46,082 bases of DNA, from assembly GCA_964571235.1 (NCBI GenBank), contig CAZNAI010000009.1:1-46082 (forward strand), in the 5' to 3' direction. The DNA comes from JACRAV01 sp964571235 (lineage in GTDB: Bacteria > Zixibacteria > MSB-5A5 > GN15 > FEB-12). The position numbers were made by a program, and so were the translations under genes. Every line of letters begins with the position of its first letter. The stretch's first letter is position 1. This document shows positions 35,037 through 43,454 of this stretch, in pieces. A model generated the notes under the pieces. That model was not told where the DNA came from. It was given only the letters and a program-made list of their open reading frames with translations, and made no database searches.

Positions 35037-35065
35037 ATAATAGGCAAAGATACCTATTCTGTCAA
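35037..35065 (-). promoter_or_regulatory. Promoter of the propeller/dockerin gene
   Basis: On the minus strand TTGACA (35065-35060), a 17-base spacer, and TATTAT (35042-35037), about 52 bases before the start codon. Identical hexamers and spacing to the promoter at 22934-22962 before another dockerin gene. Confidence 0.8.
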
Positions 35066-35116
35066 GAACCAACTCGGATCGCAAGCACCCGACTATGGAC
35101 GCGAGCACAAAAGTAA

Positions 35117-35151
35117 CCGCCGCAACGGTTGGGGTTGCGGCGGCTTTTTTT
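35117..35151. terminator. Intrinsic terminator between GDH and the propeller gene
   Basis: A perfect 10-bp stem CCGCCGCAAC/GTTGCGGCGG. Seven T follow on the plus strand, and TTACTTTT follows on the minus strand. It lies 27 bases after the GDH stop, so its likely use is to end GDH transcription on the minus strand, even though the T tract is better on the plus strand. Confidence 0.75.
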
Positions 35152-35177
35152 GTAAGGTCACAAATGTGAGGTAAGGA

Positions 35178-36512
35178 TCAGACCCAGCCCCGATCCTTGC
35201 AGGCGTGGGCGACACGCTGAATAGCGATCACATACGCGGCGTCGCGCATGTACAGTTTCCGCTTGGCGGCCAGATCGGCCACCGCGTGGAACGCCGAGGT
35301 CATCTTGGTGTCAAGGCGAGTCAAAACCTCGTCGCGTTCCCAATAGTAGTTCATGTTGCACTGAACCTGTTCAAAGTAGCTACAGGTCACGCCACCGGCG
35401 TTGGCCAGAAAATCGGGAATCATAAAGATTCCGCGACGGTGGATTTCTTCGTCGGCTTCCGGCGTGGTCGGGCCATTGGCGCCTTCGGCGATCAAACGGA
35501 CTTTCTTGCCGATCTTGCCAACGTTTTCCTTGGTGATCTGGTTTTCCAGAGCGCACGGGAAGAGAATGTCAACATCCTGCTCGATCCAAGCGCCGCCGGG
35601 GAGTACTTCGTAGCCGAGAGTTGCGGCCTTGGCTTTGTCGATTCCGCCGAAACGATCGGTGATGCCAAGAAGTTCCTCGACATTCACACCCGACATGCGA
35701 CGGAATGTATACGAGGTCTGGTCTTTCTGATCCCACGACGACACACAGATTGCCTTGCCACCGAGCTTTTGATAAAGAATGACTGCGTATTGCGAGACAT
35801 TGCCAAATCCCTGAAACGCGGCGGTCGTGTTGGCGATATTGATATTCAGCAATTTGAGGGCTTCGCGGACTGTGTAGACGACACCGTAACCGGTCGCTTC
35901 GGTTCTGCCGAGTGATCCACCCATGCCAACCGGCTTGCCGGTGATAAATCCGGGGTACTTGCCACCGTGGATGACTTCGAGTTCGTCGAGCATCCAGAGC
36001 ATATGCTGGCCGTTGGTCATGATGTCAGGCGCCGGGACATCGGTTACCGGGCCGACATTTTTGGCAAGCTGGCGGACCCAGCCACGGCAAATCTGTTCCT
36101 GTTCGCGAGGGGAGAGGTTGTGCGGATCGCATATGACGCCGCCCTTACCGCCGCCCAGCGGGATATCAACAACCGAGCACTTCCAGGTCATCCACATTGC
36201 CAGAGCGCGCACAGTGTCGATGGTCTCTTGCGGGTGGAAGCGGATGCCGCCTTTGTGGGGGCCACGGGCATCGTTGTGTTGAACGCGGAAACCGCGAAAG
36301 ACGCGGACCGTGCCGTCGTCCATGTGGACCGGGATAGCGAACTGGAATTCGCGGAGGGGTTCGCGAAGGAGTTCGCGGGTGCCTTTATCCAGATCAAGGA
36401 TTTGCGCTACCTTGTCAAATTGCGACTGGGCCATTTGAAAAGGATTGAAAGATTTGTCACTCATGGGTTTTGTCTCCACAGCTCCGCCGACCGGTTTTGT
36501 TTGGGTAAGCAT
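35178..36512 (-). CDS. gdhA: Glutamate dehydrogenase
   Basis: 444 residues of the Glu/Leu/Phe/Val dehydrogenase family. The substrate-binding and catalytic segments GPHKGGIRFHP, PLGGGKGGVICDP and PAPDIMTNGQHMLWM are present, and the Rossmann domain includes AAFQGFGNVSQYA. It interconverts glutamate and 2-oxoglutarate plus ammonia; coenzyme preference is not decided here. Two starts are plausible: ATG 36512 (AAGGA nine bases upstream) and ATG 36464 (GGAG nine bases upstream). The upstream region carries a CRP/FNR-like palindrome. Divergent from a methyltransferase gene. Confidence 0.93.
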   Translation of the reverse strand: MLTQTKPVGGAVETKPMSDKSFNPFQMAQSQFDKVAQILDLDKGTRELLREPLREFQFAIPVHMDDGTVRVFRGFRVQHNDARGPHKGGIRFHPQETIDTVRALAMWMTWKCSVVDIPLGGGKGGVICDPHNLSPREQEQICRGWVRQLAKNVGPVTDVPAPDIMTNGQHMLWMLDELEVIHGGKYPGFITGKPVGMGGSLGRTEATGYGVVYTVREALKLLNINIANTTAAFQGFGNVSQYAVILYQKLGGKAICVSSWDQKDQTSYTFRRMSGVNVEELLGITDRFGGIDKAKAATLGYEVLPGGAWIEQDVDILFPCALENQITKENVGKIGKKVRLIAEGANGPTTPEADEEIHRRGIFMIPDFLANAGGVTCSYFEQVQCNMNYYWERDEVLTRLDTKMTSAFHAVADLAAKRKLYMRDAAYVIAIQRVAHACKDRGWV

Positions 36513-36875
36513 GGAACAGCGTCCTTATAGTTAGTCTCGTTTCACATACATGTTGCGGCTGTAACGATAGATTACAACCGGACAAGAATCAACCACTTAG
36601 TGATTTTTGTCACAAGCGAGTATAGAGAGAATGGGTCTAAAAGTCAAGTTGAGGAAGATTCGGAAACCCGGCGAAGGGGCAGATTAGAGCCGAAATTTCT
36701 TCGTAACCCCATGAAAGATGGAACCTTTCGGGCTGGCTTTCCATATATTGTACATACAAAGCTGAGTAAGTAGTTTGGGACTGTTGAGGAACGGCCGTGT
36801 TTGCTTTTACAGAGATTGCTATGTCCAGAATCAAAACAATCAGGATGGGTCAGTAAGGGAATACGGAGGAAATTG
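36513..36875. other. Divergent intergenic region, GDH and methyltransferase
   Basis: These 363 bases contain no gene I can support. They hold the GDH control region with a CRP/FNR-like box at 36599-36614 and a weak -35/-10 pair (TTGATT 36592-36587, 17 bases, TATCGT 36569-36564, minus strand). Toward the plus-strand gene I see only the ribosome binding site GGAGGAAA at about 36863-36870. Confidence 0.5.
36599..36614. promoter_or_regulatory. CRP/FNR-family-like operator upstream of GDH
   Basis: AGTGATTTTTGTCACA is a palindrome matching the CRP consensus TGTGA-N6-TCACA at nine of ten positions. It lies just upstream of the candidate -35 of the GDH gene. The regulator is not in the window. Confidence 0.5.
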
Positions 36876-37508
36876 ATGGATAATCGGGAGTACTTTGATA
36901 AAGTCGCCTCGCAGTGGGATCAGATGCGCACTAAGCTCTTCTCTGTGAATGTCAGGGAAACGGCCATGAGAATAGCGGGAGTGAGTGAGGGGAAAACGGC
37001 CGCGGATATCGGCGCGGGAAGTGGATTCATTTCTGAAGGGTTACTCGCGCGAGGTCTAAAAGTGATCGCGGTTGATCATTCTCAGGAAATGCTGGAGGTG
37101 ATGCGTAGGAAGTTTCCAGACACGAAGGGGCTCGAGGTTCGCCTGGGTGACTCCGTGCGACTTCCACTTGATGACGCGTCGGTTGACTATGTCTTTGCAA
37201 ACATGTACTTGCACCATGTCGAGGATCCGCCAGCGGCGATTCTGGAAATGGTGAGAATCCTGAAGCCGTCAGGAGCTTTGGTAATCACAGATGCCGACGA
37301 GCATAACCATGAATTTCTGAGAATTGAACAACATGATCGATGGCTCGGGTTCAAACACGACGATCTTCGCCGATGGTACCGCGAGGCGGGTCTTGCGGAA
37401 ATTGAGGTCCGGAGTATCGGCGAAAAATGCCGACCGACGGCCGAGTGTGGTACGACCGTAGATATTAGCATCTTTGCGGCGTCGGGGCGGAAGAGAGTAG
37501 GGGAATGA
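36876..37508 (+). CDS. Class I SAM-dependent methyltransferase (UbiE-like)
   Basis: 210 residues. SAM-binding motif I AADIGAGSGFISEGLL, motif II VIAVDHS, then VDYVFANMYLHHVEDP and LKPSGALVITDADEH. The pattern is a Methyltransf_11/UbiE fold acting on a small molecule; the substrate is unknown. ATG 36876 has GGAGGAAA five bases upstream, which excludes the longer frame from 36801. Its stop overlaps the start of the ICL/PEPM gene as ATGA, so the two are coupled. Confidence 0.85.
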   Translation: MDNREYFDKVASQWDQMRTKLFSVNVRETAMRIAGVSEGKTAADIGAGSGFISEGLLARGLKVIAVDHSQEMLEVMRRKFPDTKGLEVRLGDSVRLPLDDASVDYVFANMYLHHVEDPPAAILEMVRILKPSGALVITDADEHNHEFLRIEQHDRWLGFKHDDLRRWYREAGLAEIEVRSIGEKCRPTAECGTTVDISIFAASGRKRVGE

Positions 37509-38362
37509 CCACACCACACGACTTGAATCAGGCCAGCAAAGCTGAGCAGTTTCTCAGACTTCACCAGCCGGGCAAGCTGTTTGTGCTCGCCAACTGTTGG
37601 AATCTGCTGACTGCGCGGCTGTTTGAGCAGGAGGGATTTTCGGCGATAGGAACGTCGAGCTATGCTGTCGCGATGACATCGGGTGTTCGCGACGGACAAA
37701 AAATAGGACGCGAACATCTTATTGAACTGGCGCGCACATTGTCCAGAGGAATCGAACTACCGGTGTCGGTCGATCTTGAACGGGGGTATGGCGACACTGT
37801 CCAAGAGGTGGTTGAATCTGTTCGGTTGGTGTTATTGGCTGGCGGAGTTGGAATCAACATGGAGGATAGCACCGATAACCCCCTCGCCCCCTTTTATGAA
37901 GTCGGATTTCAGTGCGAGAAGATTCGGGGAATTCGAGCAATGGCAAACTCGGCGGGAATTCACTTGGTAATCAATGCGCGGGCGGACATGCTTCTGCGTC
38001 CAGTGAGCGATCCTTCAAGCGCTCTCAAAGAGGCAATTGCGCGCGGGCGGGCGTACATGGATGCCGGCGCGGATTGCATTTTCGTCCCAGATATGGGCAA
38101 TTTGACCAGTGAGATGATCGCTCGATTGGTGCAGGAAATCGGGTCGCCGATAAACATTATCGCGGGAGTGAATACACCACCCACTGTCAAACTCAATGAA
38201 TTGGGTGTGGCACGTGTCAGTTTTGGACCGCGCGTGTTAAGGGCAGGGCTGGGACTCTATAGAAGGATTGCAAGGGAGATTCTGGATCAGGGGACATTTA
38301 GGCAGATGCATGACGGGGCGATGTCATTTGATGAAGCCAATCGATTGTTGGATTCAGACTGA
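37505..38362 (+). CDS. Isocitrate lyase/PEP mutase-family protein
   Basis: 285 residues of a TIM-barrel C-C/P-C lyase family. Seen: NCWNLLTARLFEQEGFSAIG, GTSSYAVAMTSG, VSVDLERGYGDT (metal-binding Asp and Glu) and GINMEDS, then PDMGN and GVNTPP. The isocitrate lyase KKCGH motif is lacking, as in many members of the PrpB/PEPM branch annotated only at family level. It could cleave a 2-methylisocitrate-like or oxaloacetate-like acid, but this is not decided. Start ATG overlaps the upstream methyltransferase stop. Confidence 0.85.
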   Translation: MTTPHDLNQASKAEQFLRLHQPGKLFVLANCWNLLTARLFEQEGFSAIGTSSYAVAMTSGVRDGQKIGREHLIELARTLSRGIELPVSVDLERGYGDTVQEVVESVRLVLLAGGVGINMEDSTDNPLAPFYEVGFQCEKIRGIRAMANSAGIHLVINARADMLLRPVSDPSSALKEAIARGRAYMDAGADCIFVPDMGNLTSEMIARLVQEIGSPINIIAGVNTPPTVKLNELGVARVSFGPRVLRAGLGLYRRIAREILDQGTFRQMHDGAMSFDEANRLLDSD

Positions 38363-38427
38363 GCCGCTCTGTGGCCCAGAAAAAAAACTTTTACCGGGGA
38401 TAGAAGTTCGTACCTTGCACCCCCAAG

Positions 38428-39858
38428 ATGGCCAAGGAAAAACCAAAGAGAGTCGCGCCGGAATTACTCAAGGGGTTTCGGGATTATCCACCCCAACAGC
38501 AGATTGCCCGCGAGGCGATGATCGCCAAGGTCCGAGCGGCGGTCGAACTAATGGGATTTTTGCCGCTTCAGACAGCGTCGGTTGAGAACGCCGCTATCCT
38601 GCTCGGTTCTCATTACAATCAGGATGCACTCAAAGAGCTGTTTGGATTTGAAGGGCCCGACGAGGTCGACATGGCCCTGCGGTATGAGTTTACGCTATCA
38701 CTTGCCCGATTTGTTGCGGCGGATGCAAATCTTCCGGTGCCGTTTCGGCGCTATCAGTACGGGAATGTCTGGCGGGTCGATAAGCCCGGTCCGGGGCGAT
38801 ACCGCGAGTTCATGCAGTTTGATATCGATATAGTCGGCACACAGAATCTATTGGCCGATGCCGAGATTATCGCCGCGATGGTCACGACGTTTGAACGGAT
38901 GAATATCAAGAATTTCAAAGTCCGCTACTCCAATCGCAAGATTCTCAATGGTCTGGTGTCGTGGGCGGGGATTGCACCCGAGCGCGGCCCCGATGTCATG
39001 CGGGTGATCGACAAGCTTGAAAAGCAGGGGAAAGAGGCGGTGCTCAAAGAACTGGGGCCGGGCCGAATCGATGCCTCCGGCGACAAAATCACCGGGCTCG
39101 CACTTTCCAACTCTGAAATTTCCAAGCTCGAACAGTTTCTGGATTTCGCACTGTTACATTCGGCTGACCCGCTGGGGCATGCCGAAGAGATGTTGGGCGG
39201 ACAAGAATCGGCTAAGGCTGGGATCGATGAGCTTCGCCAAATCAGCCTCTTGTTAGATCAAATGGGAGTCGACAAAGCAAAAACCTCGGTGGATATGACT
39301 ATCGTGCGCGGCCTCGGATACTACACCGGGCCGGTTTTTGAAACCACATTGCTCGATCTTCCCTCGTATGGTTCGGTTTTCTCGGGCGGACGCTACGACA
39401 ACCTGGTCGACAGGTTTGTCGGGCGATCAATTCCGGCGGTTGGATCATCGATAGGTCTTGATCGATTGCTGGCGGCGCTGATTGAGCTAAAAGCAATCGA
39501 ACTGACCTCGGCCACGTCGCAGGTATTGGTCACCGTGATGGACCGCGATCGGCTGGGCGATTATCTGCAGATTGTTCAAGAGCTACGCCATGCCGGCATC
39601 CCGTGTGAGATATACTCGGGCGACACCAAGAATTTGTCCAAGCAGGTCAAGTACGGCGATAAGGTGGGAATTCCATTTGCCGTAATCGCCGGCTCTGATG
39701 AATTCGCGGCGGGCCAGGTGACGATTAAGAATCTCGCGGCCGGCAAAAAGGTCGCCTCAGATACCTCCGACCGCGAGGAATGGTTGGCCGCCGAGGGATT
39801 TCAGGAAACAATTGCGCGAGCGGGACTTGTCGAATACCTCAAAGGCAAGCTGACCTAG
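38428..39858 (+). CDS. hisS: Histidyl-tRNA synthetase
   Basis: 476 residues. Class II core with motif 1 GFRDYPPQQ, motif 2 region RRYQYGNVWRVDKPGPGRYREFMQFDIDIVG (read from 38751), the HisRS signatures ALRYEFTLSLARFVA and GLGYYTGPVFE, GGRYDNLV, and motif 3 AVGSSIGLDRLL. The anticodon-binding domain covers about 375-465. The LRYEFT form (rather than LRPEGT) is the eukaryote-like type also common in Bacteroidetes. No ribosome binding site precedes ATG 38428 (CACCCCCAAG), so initiation is unusual or leaderless. Confidence 0.95.
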   Translation: MAKEKPKRVAPELLKGFRDYPPQQQIAREAMIAKVRAAVELMGFLPLQTASVENAAILLGSHYNQDALKELFGFEGPDEVDMALRYEFTLSLARFVAADANLPVPFRRYQYGNVWRVDKPGPGRYREFMQFDIDIVGTQNLLADAEIIAAMVTTFERMNIKNFKVRYSNRKILNGLVSWAGIAPERGPDVMRVIDKLEKQGKEAVLKELGPGRIDASGDKITGLALSNSEISKLEQFLDFALLHSADPLGHAEEMLGGQESAKAGIDELRQISLLLDQMGVDKAKTSVDMTIVRGLGYYTGPVFETTLLDLPSYGSVFSGGRYDNLVDRFVGRSIPAVGSSIGLDRLLAALIELKAIELTSATSQVLVTVMDRDRLGDYLQIVQELRHAGIPCEIYSGDTKNLSKQVKYGDKVGIPFAVIAGSDEFAAGQVTIKNLAAGKKVASDTSDREEWLAAEGFQETIARAGLVEYLKGKLT

Positions 39859-39953
39859 CGCTAAGCAGGCACGCCAAATAATCTTCGGCTCTTGACTCAA
39901 ATCAATCTTTCCGGGCGGACTGTTGACGATACTTTGGGGAGAGAAATTGATGT

Positions 39954-41000
39954 ATGGAAAAAGTCGCCCCGATAGTTCACCCCGCGCTTGGAAAGTCCAA
40001 ATCTCTTCCGTTGCAATCGCTACGATTCTACGCTCAGCTCTTTGCGCTGGCGGTAAACATATGGATTGGCATTGAGTTTTTCCTTTGGGTGAGGTACATC
40101 CAAAGTGGAGGGACGCGTATTGCCATAGACAGGCCGCCGGGGGTCGAGGGGTGGCTTCCGATCAGTTCGCTTGTTTCACTGAGACATTGGTGGCACACCG
40201 GGATTATCAATGATATACACCCGGCCGGATTGTTCATCTTCCTCGTGATACTGGCCACCGCCTGGCTGTTCAAAAAGGGATTCTGCGGGTGGATCTGCCC
40301 GGTGGGGTTCATATCCGAATTGACCGGCGATATTGGCGAGAAGCTTTGGAAGAAGCGGATTAAATTGCCCAAGTGGCTCGACTGGCCTTTGCGGTCGCTT
40401 AAGTACATTTTGCTCGGTCTGTTTATTTATGCAGTTTTCATCTCAATGACGACGCGGGATATCGCCGGCTTTTTGAACACCGACTACAACATAGTAGCCG
40501 ATGTTCTCATGCTGAAGTTCTTCACCGACATTTCATTTCTCGCTCTTTCAGTGATAGTTGCTCTGTTTCTGATCGGCTTTGTCGTCCGCGGTTTTTGGTG
40601 CCGCTATTTGTGTCCATACGGCGCACTTTTGGGATTGGCAGGTTTGATATCGCCTACCCGGCTACAACGGGCCAAGTCGACCTGTATTGACTGCAGTTCG
40701 TGCGCCCGTGCCTGTCCAGTACATATCAAGGTGGACAAGCATAAAGAGGTGGTTTCCGACGAGTGTATCGGATGTCTCGCCTGTGTGAGCGCCTGCCCGG
40801 TGAAGAAAACAATGGAAGTAAAAGTAGCTCGTTCGAAATGGACATTGTCACCCAAAGTGTGGGCGTTTTCACTTCTTATCTTCTTTTGGGGATCACTGTT
40901 TTCAATTAAGATGTTTGGTCCCTGGCAAAATGCGGTCACGACCGAGCAATACATGCGAATCATGCCGGTTGCTCAATCGGGACAACTTCAGCATCCGTAA
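39954..41000 (+). CDS. NapH/CcoG-like membrane polyferredoxin
   Basis: 348 residues with about five hydrophobic segments. Two cytosolic or membrane-edge Cys motifs, CGWICPVG and CRYLCPYG, are followed by two 4Fe-4S ferredoxin motifs, CIDCSSCARACP and CIGCLACVSACP, and a final membrane helix. Such proteins move electrons from quinol or other donors in NapH-type systems. ATG 39954 with GGGGAGAG about ten bases upstream. No terminal reductase lies beside it; a methyltransferase gene starts 13 bases after its stop. Confidence 0.85.
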   Translation: MEKVAPIVHPALGKSKSLPLQSLRFYAQLFALAVNIWIGIEFFLWVRYIQSGGTRIAIDRPPGVEGWLPISSLVSLRHWWHTGIINDIHPAGLFIFLVILATAWLFKKGFCGWICPVGFISELTGDIGEKLWKKRIKLPKWLDWPLRSLKYILLGLFIYAVFISMTTRDIAGFLNTDYNIVADVLMLKFFTDISFLALSVIVALFLIGFVVRGFWCRYLCPYGALLGLAGLISPTRLQRAKSTCIDCSSCARACPVHIKVDKHKEVVSDECIGCLACVSACPVKKTMEVKVARSKWTLSPKVWAFSLLIFFWGSLFSIKMFGPWQNAVTTEQYMRIMPVAQSGQLQHP

Positions 41001-41013
41001 GTCGGATGACTTT

Positions 41014-41778
41014 ATGCCAAACGAAACAAAGACATTCTTTGAGAAGTATGCGACTGAATACGATGCTATGACCGACGCGGCCGCTCGTGAGCCGAAACAT
41101 AGGCTTGAGGTTGAATCGATCATCCGTCGCTTTTCGCCAACGTCGGTATTGGACGCCGGTTGCGGCACGGGCTTGACCGCCCGACTTTTCGCTGAAAAGG
41201 GGATCGCGGCTGTTGGAATAGACAGTTCCACGGAAATGATCCGACTGGCGCAAGAGAAAGCGAGATTGGCGAAATCGCCTGCGCATTTCGAATCGGTCTC
41301 GTTTGAGACAATGCCAAAGTCGTATGCAGGCTCATTCGATCTGATCGCCTGCCTCGGAAACAGTATTTCGGGCGTTCCGAATGATCAGGCACTTGGCCGA
41401 ACGCTCAAGAATTTCCGCCGTGTACTCAGACCGGGTGGTTGGCTTGTTCTCCAACTGTTGAACCCGGCTCTCATCAAGAGGGGTGAGCCATTTGCTGTCA
41501 GAGCAACTCGATCCGGCAACATCCTCTACCATCGGTACGCCCTTCGGCAGGACGACTGGGTGGCCTTGCATGTCATCCGTACTGATCTTAGCGCCGTTCC
41601 ACCGCCATTCGAGGCCTTTGTCCATTCGTATCGGCTGTTGACAGCCGTTCAATTCCGGGAACGATTGAAGAAGGCGGGATTTGATAATATCAAATCATAT
41701 GGCTCGTTGGGCTTCAATTCGGCCGCCAAAACGGCCCCTTCGCGCGACCTGGTCATCACTGCCCGTCGAACATCTTAG
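41014..41778 (+). CDS. Class I SAM-dependent methyltransferase
   Basis: 254 residues. N-terminal TFFEKYATEYDAMT, motif I VLDAGCGTGLTARLF, VGIDSS, then FDLIACLGNSIS and LRPGGWLVLQLL. Glycine-sarcosine or UbiE-like methyltransferase fold; substrate unknown. ATG 41014 is chosen because the next genes and fold start there; the frame is open upstream into the ferredoxin gene and an ATG at 40915 is unlikely. Only a weak GGATGA lies upstream, so it may be translated by coupling with the ferredoxin gene. Confidence 0.82.
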   Translation: MPNETKTFFEKYATEYDAMTDAAAREPKHRLEVESIIRRFSPTSVLDAGCGTGLTARLFAEKGIAAVGIDSSTEMIRLAQEKARLAKSPAHFESVSFETMPKSYAGSFDLIACLGNSISGVPNDQALGRTLKNFRRVLRPGGWLVLQLLNPALIKRGEPFAVRATRSGNILYHRYALRQDDWVALHVIRTDLSAVPPPFEAFVHSYRLLTAVQFRERLKKAGFDNIKSYGSLGFNSAAKTAPSRDLVITARRTS

Positions 41779-41780
41779 TT

Positions 41781-41818
41781 GCCCCGTTTGAGCCGGTAGC
41801 GTATGTTCGGGGCTCAAA
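41781..41818 (+). promoter_or_regulatory. Two mutually exclusive hairpins abutting a start codon
   Basis: GCCCCG (41781-41786) can pair with CGGGGC (41808-41813), and TTTGAGCC (41787-41794) can pair with GGCTCAAA (41811-41818). Both use 41811-41813, so only one can form. The second stem ends one base before the ATG at 41819, where a ribosome binding site would be. This may be a translational switch or part of a terminator for the gene before. Confidence 0.5.
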
Positions 41819-43363
41819 ATGCGAAGACATTTCATCTACATATTCGGCGCCGCTGTGATGGCGCTTTCCTATTCGGTGGGCGCACAGCCCCCCCGCACTG
41901 TCAAAGGTGTGGAGTCAGTCGAGCAATTTCGACCGGTGGGTGATCGCCGGATCTGGACCTTTGTCTCCCGCGACTCAGTTTTGGGTCAAGTTGTCTCTGG
42001 AGTCGAAGAAAAGACGACAGTCGACGGCGAAGTCGCACTTCGGCTCGCTGGTGGAATTAGAGTCGATTTTCGGCGCATTGGGGGACAGACCGCCCTTGCC
42101 ACGAGAACTGAGCACAAGATTTCGACCCGCGGAGAATTTCTTGAAGACAATCTGACCTTCCCGGTCACCGAAGACAAGTCCGAGGAACTTCGGCTCAGTC
42201 GAAATGGGAAGAAGCTCGAGGGGTATTACACCCGCAACGGCGCACAGGTATCGCAGACAATAGACTGGCCAAGGGGGTACCAGGCTCTCGACGGCAACTT
42301 TGTCGATCAGCTCGAGATATTTCTGGCGACTCGCGATTTGACCGAAGGAGCTTTCATCGGCGACACGCTCTTTGTCCCGCAGTTACTCAGTTTCACATCG
42401 GTAAGGGCGCAGATAGGCGGGGTCGAGTGGCGCGAATTGTGGAAGGGGCGGTTTGATACCGTAATCGGCGTGCACTTCACCGAGCCACAACAGATGTCCG
42501 CTTTTATGACTTTAGACCATCGGCTGGTACGGGTTGACTTTCCCGGACAACAATATCGGGTGTTTCAGGACGTGGTCCAACAAGCGCCGTCGGCAACAAC
42601 TCAATCTTCTCCGCAGGCACAAAAACCAAAGCTTGGAACTGTTGGGATTATTACACTCGCTCTTGATTACCTCGCCTTTGCCGTATTCGCGGCCTTGGTT
42701 CTTTTGGTGGTGGCGGCACGAGCCTTTCGCTGGTCAGATTCGTATGTCGGCCTTCTGTTCGGCGCCATAGTCTTTGGACTGGTCTTGATAACTCAAATTC
42801 CGGCCCAGAAATATGTAGTGGCAAACCTGCTGTTGCCGGGACTGAGGCAGGGGGAGAGTCTGTACTTTTTGGGAATCCTGCCGGCGTTAGTCGGCGGAGT
42901 TCTGCAGGAACTCCTTAAATTGCTCGGGATTTTCGCTGTGCAGTACCACCGTCAGACGCCGGCCACCAAGCTCATCTATGTTGGCGCGTTTGTCGGTGCG
43001 GCTTTTGGAATTGCCGAAGCAGTCTATATAACTCAACCGGTACCGATCGGATCATGGGTAATCTTCGAGCGGGTTACCAAAATTGCGTTCCACATTGCTT
43101 CGGGCGCTTTGCTCGCGGTGGCGCTTGAGTCGGTCACCGAGAAGAAGTACATGATTATCGGTGGAACGATGTTTGCTAACTCCGCAATATTCTACTTGCC
43201 AGTGTTTGCCCAACAGGCGGCGGTGACTCCGGGCGCCCTTCATTTTTGGATGTCGGCCATAACCATTGCGGTGTTAGTAACGGCCATATTTATGACCAAG
43301 AAGTTCCGTCCGATGCGAAAATCCCCCGCCGCCGATCCTCCGGCTGATACTGTTAAACCTTGA
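41819..43363 (+). CDS. Secreted-domain plus PrsW-like intramembrane protease-like protein
   Basis: 514 residues. Signal peptide (MRRHFIYIFGAAVMALSYSV) and an exported beta-rich domain of about 250 residues are followed by seven or eight membrane segments. The membrane part resembles PrsW/YhfC-type glutamic intramembrane proteases: QELLK where EExxK is expected, GAAFGIAEAVYI, and FHIASGALLAVALE. The first Glu of the pair is Gln, so activity is uncertain. No ribosome binding site is visible; two alternative hairpins fill the 38 bases before the start. Alone between a methyltransferase and a ROK kinase. Confidence 0.6.
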   Translation: MRRHFIYIFGAAVMALSYSVGAQPPRTVKGVESVEQFRPVGDRRIWTFVSRDSVLGQVVSGVEEKTTVDGEVALRLAGGIRVDFRRIGGQTALATRTEHKISTRGEFLEDNLTFPVTEDKSEELRLSRNGKKLEGYYTRNGAQVSQTIDWPRGYQALDGNFVDQLEIFLATRDLTEGAFIGDTLFVPQLLSFTSVRAQIGGVEWRELWKGRFDTVIGVHFTEPQQMSAFMTLDHRLVRVDFPGQQYRVFQDVVQQAPSATTQSSPQAQKPKLGTVGIITLALDYLAFAVFAALVLLVVAARAFRWSDSYVGLLFGAIVFGLVLITQIPAQKYVVANLLLPGLRQGESLYFLGILPALVGGVLQELLKLLGIFAVQYHRQTPATKLIYVGAFVGAAFGIAEAVYITQPVPIGSWVIFERVTKIAFHIASGALLAVALESVTEKKYMIIGGTMFANSAIFYLPVFAQQAAVTPGALHFWMSAITIAVLVTAIFMTKKFRPMRKSPAADPPADTVKP

Positions 43364-43454
43364 CCGAGCGGTGTCCACTCCGCTACTCTTGTCAGTCAGA
43401 ATCGATAAGAAAGCAGTTGTTCACAAGGGATCGTCACTGTTGAATTGACCAGGT

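Noticed and set aside
25435..38362. A methylcitrate cycle operon (PrpB, PrpC, PrpD, AcnD)
   Set aside because: No citrate-synthase-like gene is present, and the ICL/PEPM gene is 8 kb away on a separate transcript, so the pathway cannot be claimed.
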